Positions 1-5,197 of a DNA stretch of 7,608 nt are shown here, piece after piece (positions within the stretch are counted from its first letter, which is position 1; the number at the start of each line of letters is the position of its first letter). The notes under the pieces were generated by a model. It was not told where the DNA came from and did not search any database. It saw only the letters and a list, made by a program, of their open reading frames with translations. This DNA comes from CAYTET01 sp964436975. Lineage in GTDB: Bacteria; Bacillota_I; Bacilli_A; Erysipelotrichales; Erysipelotrichaceae. The stretch lies in the NCBI GenBank assembly GCA_964436975.1, contig CAYTET010000073.1, forward strand, positions 1 to 7,608. Direction: 5' to 3'. A program made the translations under genes and the position numbers.

Positions 1-2
1 GT

Positions 3-998
3 TTTGGTGATTTCTCACTGCAAGATTTGGCTATTTCTATAATGCACTTAACAACGGACCGGTACCTGCAGTATCTGTATGAGCAGATGCGCCAGGACAT
101 GCTTAAAGAAGATATCCTGTACGGTGATGAAACCACCGTTAACTGCCTGCAGGAAAAAGACCGGGATAAATCATATATGTGGGTGCAGCGAACCAGCCCG
201 TCCAGTAAGCGGCAGATAGCCATATACAGCTATAACCACAGCCGGGAATACAGTTATGCCAGCCAGATATATGCCGGTTTCAGCGGTTATCTGCACGCTG
301 ACGGCTATGCGGCCTATAATAAACTGGCTGATGTCAAAATAGTGGGCTGCTGGGCCCATGGCCGCCGCAAGGTCTATGAGGCCTTAGAATCATATGAAAC
401 CGACAAAGCGTTCAAGAAATGCCGGAGCAGCCAGGAAAAGAACGAGCTTTTGAATGCGAATCCCGCCTATGCCCGCATGATGGAATTGTACAGGCTTATC
501 GAGACTCTGTTTAAGAGTGATGCCAGAATCAAAGAGCACACCAAAGATCCGGCCATCATCAAAGAACAGAGACTGGCTGAACAGACACCGCTGCTTAATC
601 AAATCAGAACCTACCTTGATCACAACAGTGCCACCTTTTTACCGAAGACTAAATCTGGAATAGCTGTCAGTTACTTAAACGGCATCTGGCCCCATCTGAC
701 AACTTACCTGCAGGATGGCCGGCTGGAACTGACCAACAACCTGGCGGAAAGAACAGTAAAACCATTCGTTATGGGCCGGAAGGGATGGCTGTTCGCCAAT
801 ACCATTAAGGGAGCCCGTACCAGTGCCATTCTCTACAGTTTGGCCCAGAGTGCTCTAGCCAATCATTTAAAGCCCGATGTCTATCTGACTTATGTTCTTG
901 AGCAGATGAAATACATAGACAATCCCCAAGACAATGCCCAGGCTGTTCGCCAACTTTTACCATACGATAATTCATTCCCACACCATATGCATGACTAA
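3..998 (+). CDS. IS66 family transposase (TnpC), 5'-truncated by window edge
   Basis: This is the C-terminal part of an IS66-type DDE transposase, the enzyme that cuts and joins the ends of its insertion sequence. The frame is open from base 3, reading FGDFSLQDLAISIMHL, and matches the interior of the family. The TTG at base 27 is therefore not a true start and the gene begins left of the window. Visible landmarks are the first catalytic Asp in YGDETTV (bases 126-128), the second Asp in HADGYAAYNKL (300-302), the GCWAHGRRK segment, and the catalytic Glu in NNLAERTVKPF (747-749). The IS66 C-terminal segment follows (GARTSAILYSLAQSA) with a final LLPYD motif before TAA at 996-998. All three acidic residues are present and no frameshift is seen, so the visible part could be functional. 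The accessory IS66 genes tnpA and tnpB would lie further left. Confidence 0.95.
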   Translation, partial: FGDFSLQDLAISIMHLTTDRYLQYLYEQMRQDMLKEDILYGDETTVNCLQEKDRDKSYMWVQRTSPSSKRQIAIYSYNHSREYSYASQIYAGFSGYLHADGYAAYNKLADVKIVGCWAHGRRKVYEALESYETDKAFKKCRSSQEKNELLNANPAYARMMELYRLIETLFKSDARIKEHTKDPAIIKEQRLAEQTPLLNQIRTYLDHNSATFLPKTKSGIAVSYLNGIWPHLTTYLQDGRLELTNNLAERTVKPFVMGRKGWLFANTIKGARTSAILYSLAQSALANHLKPDVYLTYVLEQMKYIDNPQDNAQAVRQLLPYDNSFPHHMHD

Positions 999-1058
999 AA
1001 GCCGTACAATCCAAAATTGATGCAGCCTTTTTATTCTTGAGCTTAACCTAGCCTGCCT

Positions 1059-1078
1059 GGGCTTCGCTTGACGCTTAC
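1059..1078 (-). repeat. IS66-type right terminal inverted repeat
   Basis: Read inward on the minus strand this is GTAAGCGTCAAGCGAAGCCC. The GTAAGCGTC start is typical of IS66 family ends. How far inward the repeat extends cannot be set without the left end. Confidence 0.6.
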
Positions 1079-1131
1079 TTTGTAAGAATTAAATTACATG
1101 ATTCACCGAAAGTATAAAGTTCCACAAAATG

Positions 1132-1152
1132 ACATACAAATCACATACAAAT
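1132..1152 (+). repeat. Two 10-base direct repeats (ACATACAAAT), 11-base period
   Basis: ACATACAAAT occurs at 1132-1141 and again at 1143-1152, one base apart, so both copies lie on the same face of the helix. They sit about 100 bases from the tRNA-like acceptor end at 1251-1280. Tandem short direct repeats near an attachment core are typical arm-type integrase or excisionase sites. That role is inference from position only. Confidence 0.4.
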
Positions 1153-1250
1153 AGCGACCTTTCTATGTTTTTTTGTTCTAATCGAAACGATAATGATATC
1201 AAGAACTGTGGAAAAATAAGCCCTTTTTATAAAGAGCAAATACTGCAAAT

Positions 1251-1280
1251 GGGGCGCTTCAATTCCCCTCATCTCCACCA
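1251..1280 (+). other. Orphan 3' end of a tmRNA- or tRNA-Ala-like gene; probable attachment-site remnant
   Basis: The segment has a T-loop-like TTCAATT (1258-1264), a CCCCT T-stem half, a CATCTCC acceptor half, discriminator A and an encoded CCA. The 3' strand CATCTCC would pair with GGGGATG, including the G3-U70 wobble that marks tmRNA and tRNA-Ala. The 5' side of the T-stem (GGCGC) pairs poorly with CCCCT, and no acceptor 5' half, anticodon arm, tag reading frame or pseudoknot region is found upstream to the IS end. It is therefore not a complete RNA gene. Islands that integrate into the 3' end of ssrA or tRNA genes leave exactly such a fragment at one boundary. I favour ssrA, because the TTCAATTCCCC version is less like tRNA-Ala. 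Confidence 0.55.
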
Positions 1281-1289
1281 TTGAGTTCA

Positions 1290-1315
1290 AAAAGCCTTAC
1301 AGATTAAGGCTTTTC
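1290..1315 (+). terminator. Rho-independent terminator following the tmRNA-like 3' end
   Basis: A perfect 10-base stem, AAAAGCCTTA (1290-1299) with TAAGGCTTTT (1305-1314), encloses the loop CAGAT. The T run lies within the stem's 3' arm. Its position nine bases after the encoded CCA suggests it is the original terminator of the RNA gene whose end is left at 1251-1280. The stem is symmetrical enough to work on the minus strand too. Confidence 0.65.
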
Positions 1316-1546
1316 TGATGCTTGGTAAGCGTTAAACGATATGCAGACAGGACAGCTTTAACTCAATAATAAAAAACGCAATCTGATGCTTTGGTTATAC
1401 GGCTTCACAGGCATGCATCCTGTTTTTGATTTACCTACTCTGTGAAGACGCTTTTTTACATCCCCAATACCATTTCAATACTTTATTCCTCTTACATTCC
1501 CATAAATATGAAGACCGTATCAACTGCCATCCCTCCACAGACCAAT
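1316..1546. other. Gene-free AT-rich stretch with one long hairpin
   Basis: I see no convincing coding frame on either strand. The one clear structure pairs CGGCTTCACAG (1400-1410) with CTGTGAAGACG (1440-1450), an 11-base stem with one mismatch and a 29-base loop, followed by CTTTTTT (1451-1457). It could be a plus-strand terminator, but nothing transcribed on the plus strand is recognised just upstream. The hairpin could be the 3' end of a small RNA, or debris from a lost gene. Confidence 0.4.
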
Positions 1547-1570
1547 AAAAAAGCAGATATTTCTATCTGC
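1547..1570 (-). terminator. Rho-independent terminator of the LytTR/DUF3021 operon
   Basis: Read on the minus strand, GCAGATA-GAAA-TATCTGC forms a perfect 7-base stem with a GNRA-type loop (1553-1570), followed directly by six T (complement of A1547-1552). It lies about 255 bases beyond the stop of the DUF3021 gene. It is the first good terminator in that direction. Confidence 0.7.
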
Positions 1571-1825
1571 CTGATAGAGTTCACGAGTTGCACATGAACC
1601 TCATCGACAATATGTCAATGCGTTTTCCTTCTTTAACTAATCTCTATCTGTTTTCATTGTCCCATAGTTTATAAGATTCTTCAACTTTTTTAACATATTA
1701 TATTGATAAGGTGCCGTTGAGTTACCCGTTAAATTGATGGAAGCGAATAATCTGCCCACATGCAGTTTTTATATCGGTTCTGCGATAAATAATAATTGCA
1801 TACCTGCTGCATGTAAGCAGAATGC
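1571..1825. other. Long 3' untranslated stretch after the DUF3021 gene
   Basis: This lies between the DUF3021 stop and the minus-strand terminator. No frame of useful length with a ribosome binding site was found. It has a small hairpin near 1805-1821 (CTGCT/AGCAG) and a minus-strand GAAGGAAAA around 1624-1632 with no proper ORF after it. It may be a 3' UTR or the site of a degraded gene. Confidence 0.35.
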
Positions 1826-2290
1826 TTATTTACCATTAGCCTGTTTTTTTACACATTCGTTCATTCTGCTGATCTTGCCTCTCCAGGCCAAGTACTGAAT
1901 CAGCCAGACAGCAATGAAAATTACTATAAATATACCGATGTAGGAAAGCACACCAACAAAGGTATGCCGCATCCAATTGGCAATATAGGCAATGGGCAGC
2001 ATGACTATGCAGGCAATTGCAAAATAGATCCCGCTTTGCTTGGCCAGGCTCCATGAGTCAATCTCCCATATTACAGAAGCCATCGCAAACCCGCTGCCCA
2101 TCAGGCCGCATAGAATCGTCTGCAGAATAACGGCATTCAGCTCACTGCCCACAGCTGCTATTAGTTCTAGGGTAACCGGATAGTAAGATCCATTATTAAC
2201 AACCATGGAAACCAGTACGGTTACTACATAGCCAATAGCAATGCCAAGAGGGAATCCAAGCAATCCGCGGTTGATCAGTTGTTTTTTCAT
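1826..2290 (-). CDS. DUF3021 family membrane protein, likely LytTR regulator partner
   Basis: This is a 154-residue integral membrane protein of the DUF3021 family, with four predicted membrane helices at about residues 10-31, 53-75, 86-105 and 112-134. A short lysine- and arginine-containing tail (RGKISRMNECVKKQ) probably lies in the cytoplasm. The start ATG (2288-2290) follows TGAGGT, whose TGA is the stop codon of the upstream LytTR gene, so the ribosome site overlaps that stop and the two genes are probably translationally coupled (11-base gap). DUF3021 genes are very often paired with stand-alone LytTR proteins. In related LytTR regulatory systems, such as HdrRM and BrsRM of Streptococcus mutans, the membrane partner holds the activator inactive. 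That role is inferred here from the pairing. No transporter or bacteriocin target gene is adjacent. The family call is from memory of the sequence pattern and is fairly secure. Confidence 0.85.
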   Translation of the reverse strand: MKKQLINRGLLGFPLGIAIGYVVTVLVSMVVNNGSYYPVTLELIAAVGSELNAVILQTILCGLMGSGFAMASVIWEIDSWSLAKQSGIYFAIACIVMLPIAYIANWMRHTFVGVLSYIGIFIVIFIAVWLIQYLAWRGKISRMNECVKKQANGK

Positions 2291-2301
2291 GTGTTTTTAC
2301 C

Positions 2302-2742
2302 TCACATTCCTAATACTTGTTTAATTTTAGAAACATAGCGTCTCGAAACATATGTCACGGCCCCATCAATAAGCGTAACGCAAATCGTTCCGGCAAAACT
2401 CAAATCAAATCCCTTTACCTTTTTTAAATTGATGATCTCTGCGTTTGATATGCGCACAAATGAATCGCCCTGAAGCCGCTGTTCGAGTTCATAAAGTCGC
2501 AGCCGCAGCACATATTCGCCCTGGTTTGTTTTCGCAACAACTTTACCGTTTGAGGCGTAAACCCGGCTGATGTTTTCCGGATTCAGCACTTCAACAGAAT
2601 CATCCCTGAACCCGGCAAGCAGCTTTGGCTGTTCATCAGACAGTTTTTTAATAATGCTGTTTAACTCATCAGTCATTTTGTCGGTAACCACAATGATCTT
2701 GGGATCTTTGCAGCTTTCATCAATTTTAATTTCAATTTGCAT
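2302..2742 (-). CDS. Stand-alone LytTR DNA-binding transcriptional regulator
   Basis: This 146-residue protein has a LytTR DNA-binding domain over roughly residues 45-145. The family pattern is clear: FVRIS (95-99), EIINLKKVKGFD (102-113), then the beta-strand end GTICVTLIDGA and YVSRRYVSKIK (131-141). The N-terminal 45 residues are charged and contain no receiver domain, so this is not a two-component response regulator. It is the HdrR/BrsR-like type that works with a membrane protein. ATG at 2740-2742 is preceded on the minus strand by AAGGTGAGCCA, a good ribosome site at normal spacing. It is first in a two-gene operon with the DUF3021 protein. Imperfect direct repeats upstream (2805-2836) suggest it activates its own promoter. 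Target genes cannot be read from this window. Confidence 0.9.
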   Translation of the reverse strand: MQIEIKIDESCKDPKIIVVTDKMTDELNSIIKKLSDEQPKLLAGFRDDSVEVLNPENISRVYASNGKVVAKTNQGEYVLRLRLYELEQRLQGDSFVRISNAEIINLKKVKGFDLSFAGTICVTLIDGAVTYVSRRYVSKIKQVLGM

Positions 2743-2767
2743 TGGCTCACCTTCTTATTACGATTAA

Positions 2768-2796
2768 AGTATAAAAAAACTGCGAACCGTTTACCA
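2768..2796 (-). promoter_or_regulatory. Predicted promoter of the LytTR/DUF3021 operon
   Basis: On the minus strand TATACT (2768-2773) matches the -10 consensus at five of six positions. Seventeen bases upstream is TGGTAA (2791-2796), a poor -35. A weak -35 with binding repeats directly upstream fits an activator-dependent promoter. The start codon lies about 25 bases after the -10. Confidence 0.45.
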
Positions 2797-2804
2797 TCGA
2801 TTCT

Positions 2805-2836
2805 CTATAACTGGTTGTTTTTCAGGCACAAGTGGT
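2805..2836 (-). promoter_or_regulatory. Candidate LytTR binding site: imperfect direct repeat, 21-base period
   Basis: On the minus strand ACCACTTGTGC (2826-2836) and ACCAGTTATAG (2805-2815) agree at 7 of 11 positions and are offset by 21 bases, two helical turns. The nearer copy ends 8 bases upstream of the predicted -35. LytTR proteins usually bind such paired direct repeats. The match is imperfect and has not been tested against a background model. Confidence 0.35.
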
Positions 2837-2843
2837 GCAATTT

Positions 2844-2860
2844 GGCTGTTTACGACAGCC
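2844..2860. repeat. Short inverted repeat GGCTGT-N5-ACAGCC
   Basis: A perfect 6-base stem (2844-2849 with 2855-2860) with loop TTACG lies in the divergent region between the LytTR and marR genes. There is no T run on either strand, so it is not a terminator. It may be a protein-binding palindrome or chance. Confidence 0.3.
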
Positions 2861-2940
2861 TTGAACAATAACTGCAATGCTCCTTTTCATTAGTTTTTCC
2901 TGCTTGCACCCATGAATCCATAAGTGCTGCAATAAAATGT

Positions 2941-2954
2941 GATAGCAGGCTATT
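2941..2954. promoter_or_regulatory. MarR operator box 1, upstream of marR
   Basis: GATAGCAGGCTATT contains the perfect palindrome ATAGC-AG-GCTAT. The same box occurs twice more in front of the flavoprotein gene, with only the two central bases differing. It overlaps the start of the predicted marR -35 (2953-2958), so binding would block transcription of marR itself. A repeated palindrome next to a MarR gene and its probable target is strong circumstantial evidence for the operator. Confidence 0.7.
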
Positions 2955-2981
2955 GCATTTTTCCACTAACAAGTATATATT
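2953..2981 (+). promoter_or_regulatory. Predicted marR promoter
   Basis: TTGCAT (2953-2958) and TATATT (2976-2981) are separated by 17 bases. The -10 matches consensus at five of six positions. Operator box 1 overlaps the -35. Transcription would begin close to base 2988, the A of the first ATG, implying a leaderless or nearly leaderless message. Confidence 0.45.
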
Positions 2982-2987
2982 TTGCTT

Positions 2988-3428
2988 ATGAACAGAAAAA
3001 CCAGTACCCCTACTCAGTGCGGCTTCATGATGAAGCAGATCACAGACTGTATTTCAAAAAAATCCAACAATCTTTTCCGCGCCCATGATCTTACCCTCAG
3101 GCAGATCAATGTTCTCGGATACTTATATCGCCGCGATGAAAAAACGCCGCTGAAGGCAATTGAAGCTGAATTTCACATTTCCCAGCCTACCGTTGCCGGT
3201 GTTACCGGCCGGCTGGCAAAGAAAAAGCTGATTGAACTAAATGTCAGTGAAGAAAACAGCAGCGCTAAAACAGCGGCTCTGACAAAGCTGGGACAGGAAG
3301 TCTACCTGGAAAGCAGCAAGTATGCTTCTGACATGGAAGAAACGGTATTGCAGGGGCTGACCCCTGAGGAAGTTTCGGCCCTGCAGAAAACCCTCACCAA
3401 GATTTTACGAAATCTGTATCCGCGTTAA
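2988..3428 (+). CDS. MarR family transcriptional regulator
   Basis: This is a winged helix-turn-helix regulator of about 146 residues, the usual MarR length. Helices at both ends (residues about 10-30 and 120-146) would form the dimer interface. The DNA-reading part is PLKAIEAEFHISQPTVAGVTGRL beginning near residue 54, and the wing is around residues 84-101, ending ALTKLGQEVY. The wing has SEENSSAKT in place of the common D-x-R-D-x-R-x-K pattern. I chose ATG 2988 over the TTG at 2982. No Shine-Dalgarno sequence precedes either, nor the later ATG pair at 3027-3032. MarR proteins are usually repressors released by small aromatic or oxidising ligands. The ligand here is unknown. It is followed after 128 bases by the flavoprotein and hydrogenase genes, and the shared palindromes at 2941, 3445 and 3506 point to those genes and itself as targets. 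Confidence 0.9.
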   Translation: MNRKTSTPTQCGFMMKQITDCISKKSNNLFRAHDLTLRQINVLGYLYRRDEKTPLKAIEAEFHISQPTVAGVTGRLAKKKLIELNVSEENSSAKTAALTKLGQEVYLESSKYASDMEETVLQGLTPEEVSALQKTLTKILRNLYPR

Positions 3429-3442
3429 TTTTTTTGGAATAT

Positions 3443-3521
3443 GTAATAGCACGCTATCGCTCGATGCTGCAGCTGTCATTCGTATCCTATTTCTGCGGGC
3501 CGTGTGATAGCGTGCTATTAC
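3443..3521. promoter_or_regulatory. Double MarR operator (boxes 2 and 3) in front of the flavoprotein gene
   Basis: GTAATAGCACGCTATC (3443-3458) and GATAGCGTGCTATTAC (3506-3521) are perfect 16-base inverted copies. Each also contains its own palindrome, ATAGC-N2-GCTAT. In the shared orientation both match box 1 upstream of marR (GATAGCNNGCTATT). Box centres are 62 bases apart, close to six helical turns, which would let two dimers lie on the same DNA face or loop the DNA. Box 3 overlaps a weak extended -10-like TGCTATTAC (3514-3521 region) and ends 20 bases before the ribosome site. As RNA the arms could also pair into a long hairpin, so a terminator role for marR cannot be excluded, but there is no T run after it. 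Confidence 0.75.
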
Positions 3522-3541
3522 TTAGATAGGTTGATACCATA

Positions 3542-3548
3542 AAGGAGG
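3542..3548 (+). promoter_or_regulatory. Strong ribosome binding site of the flavoprotein gene
   Basis: AAGGAGG lies eight bases before ATG 3557. It is a near-perfect match to the 16S rRNA tail, fixes the start, and implies high translation. This contrasts with marR, which has no such site. Confidence 0.85.
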
Positions 3549-3556
3549 ATATCACT

Positions 3557-5132
3557 ATGGCTAAAGAATTTGATTACACTACAGATGTGCTTGTTATCGG
3601 TTCAGGCGGATCCGGACTGCCGGCGGCCCTCTCGGCAAAACAGGCCGGCGCCGAACATGTCATGGTTGTTGACCGTCGAAAGGTGGCGGGCGGAACAGGT
3701 GCCATCATCGGCCACATGTTTGCGGTAGAATCCCCGGCCCAGAGAAGAGCCGGCGTTCACATTACCAACGATGAAGTCTATGCCCGGCACATGGAATGCG
3801 CCCACTGGGCATGCGATGCCCGCATGGCCAGAGACTTCATTAATAATTCCGGCAAAATGGCTGAATGGCTGGAAACGGTTCCCGGAATTCGCTTTAACCA
3901 TGTCAGTGCAACTTCCGGAGTAAAATACAAGACCTCCCTTTCCATTACCGAAGACAACATCATGCCGATCACCGGACGTGTCATAGCCGATTCCCTGGCC
4001 CGGGAATGCAAAAAGGACGGCGTAGAATTCCTGATGGGCACCCGCGTCCGTTCACTGCTGAAAGACGGCGACAGGAATGTAGTCGGTGTTTATGCCACTC
4101 AGAAGGACAAAGAACTGAAAATCGGCGCAAAGGCTGTTATTGTGGCAACCGGTTCAATTACCGGCAATGCCGAACTGCGCAAAAAATTCTATCCGGAAGC
4201 AAACTTTGAAAACACGGAAATCACGGCGTCCTATCCATGGATCACCGGTGACGGCTATCTGATGACGCAGGAAGCCGGGGCCCTCAAAGATCCTCTTATG
4301 ACCCGGCTGTATATCGGGCCGACTGTGCAGGAACACATGTTCATGCAGATGTATCTGAGCCGGCCTTATGATTATCTTCTGAACAAGTTTGGAATGCGGT
4401 TTGTTAACGAAGACCTGTTCATCACCAACGATGATCACTCCATGCTCGGCAGTGCCGTTGATCGGCAGCCGCTGCATCTGTGCTACGGACTGATGGATTC
4501 TGATACCATTCATGAAATGGTCAAAAACCAGGAAGTTCTGAACAACTTTGAAGGTATGTTCGGCCAGCAGGTTCAAGAAGACTTCTATGACAAGGTTGCC
4601 GATGTCAATCCGCAGTCCATGGTCGGCGACAACGCCAACAATCCCTGCGCCTGGCTGGATTCCCTTGAAGCCAATCTGACTGAATATGCGACAAACGGCA
4701 GCGGACTGGTATGCAAGGCTGACACTCTGGAAGAAGTCGCCGCCTTTATCGGCTGTAATCTGGAAGATCTGAAAGCCCAGGTCGACCGGATCAATGAAAA
4801 CGCCGCAAATCACTATGATGCTGAATTCATGAAAGCTTCNNNNNNNNNNGAAATGGATCTACCCGGTCAAAAAAGCGCCCTTCTTTGTTGTAAAGAGCGA
4901 GACTATCTTCCTGAATTCCATCTTCGGCGGCATCCGTGTTGATAACAGAATGCGTGTTTTGCACGAATCCAATGAGCCTTTTACAGGACTTTATGCGGCT
5001 GGCATCGGTGTAAGCGGCTTTATCGGTTCTCATGGACTGGGCGCGCTGGATGGCACTGCATACGGCTCCAGCGTCTACTCCGGATATACTGCCGGAAAAG
5101 AAGCTGCCGGCTATGCTGCAAAGCTTAAATAA
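3557..5132 (+). CDS. FAD-binding fumarate-reductase-type flavoprotein (interrupted by assembly gap)
   Basis: This is a cytosolic FAD-dependent oxidoreductase of the FAD_binding_2 superfamily, which includes soluble fumarate, urocanate and 3-ketosteroid reductases. The N terminus carries the dinucleotide fold DVLVIGSGGSGLPAAL (GSGGSG at residues 15-20) and AGGTG at 44-48. The middle has IVATGSITGN and TGDGYLMTQEAGA. The C terminus has the closing FAD site, GLYAAGIGVSGF...GALDGTAYGSSVYSGYTAGKEAAGYA. There is no signal peptide, FMN-attachment domain or heme domain. Ten N at 4840-4849 shift the frame: the reading continues from KWIYPVKKAPFF (4851 onward) to TAA at 5130-5132. With no missing bases the protein would be about 521 residues, normal for this group. 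The substrate is unknown, most likely a C=C bond activated by a carboxylate or carbonyl. Because the [FeFe] hydrogenase follows, its electrons may come from H2 or ferredoxin. The MarR boxes upstream suggest induction by the substrate or a related compound. Confidence 0.85.
4840..4849. other. Assembly gap (10 N) inside the flavoprotein gene
   Basis: Ten N in a row are a scaffolding placeholder. Codon phase on both sides requires a true insert of a multiple of three bases, including zero, so ten cannot be correct. Flanking protein reads ...EFMKA(S) and (x)KWIYPV, which aligns with the family pattern F-x-K-x-x-K-Y-x-Y-P with nothing missing. Few or no bases are probably absent. Confidence 0.9.
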
Positions 5133-5150
5133 TTATTCACTATTAACAGA

Positions 5151-5184
5151 AAGATCTGCCCCGCTTAAAAGCGGGACAGATTTT
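5151..5184 (+). promoter_or_regulatory. Intercistronic hairpin between flavoprotein and hydrogenase genes
   Basis: ATCTGCCCCGCT (5154-5165) pairs with AGCGGGACAGAT (5170-5181) around a TAAA loop, 12 base pairs with one mismatch. The flanking AAG and TTT extend the stem. It ends in four T and is followed two bases later by the hydrogenase ribosome site (AGGAG, 5186-5190). The short T run suggests a partial terminator or an RNA-stability element that lowers hydrogenase relative to flavoprotein levels. Confidence 0.6.
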
Positions 5185-5197
5185 CAGGAGAACGAAC

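Larger units (their letters stand above)
1..1078 (+). mobile_element. IS66-family insertion sequence, right-hand part
   Basis: The transposase fragment is followed by about 80 non-coding bases that end in GACGCTTAC at 1070-1078. Read on the opposite strand this begins GTAAGCGTC, the usual start of IS66-family terminal inverted repeats, so I place the right end at 1078. IS66 elements normally make 8-base target duplications. If so, TTTGTAAG (1079-1086) should also be found next to the left end, which is outside the window. The end was assigned by eye without the partner repeat. Confidence 0.75.

Noticed and set aside
1079..1280. Complete tmRNA gene
   Set aside because: No GGGG-type 5' acceptor half, tag frame or pseudoknot-rich region is visible. 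Only the last 30 bases look like the RNA.
4154..4813. Long minus-strand frame (219 codons) under the flavoprotein gene
   Set aside because: The plus strand here is clearly FAD-binding protein with family motifs. The minus frame has no ribosome site or recognisable domain.
4950..5132. Separate small gene after the N run
   Set aside because: Its sequence is the C-terminal FAD-binding part of the interrupted flavoprotein, and the frame joins upstream of its ATG back to the gap.
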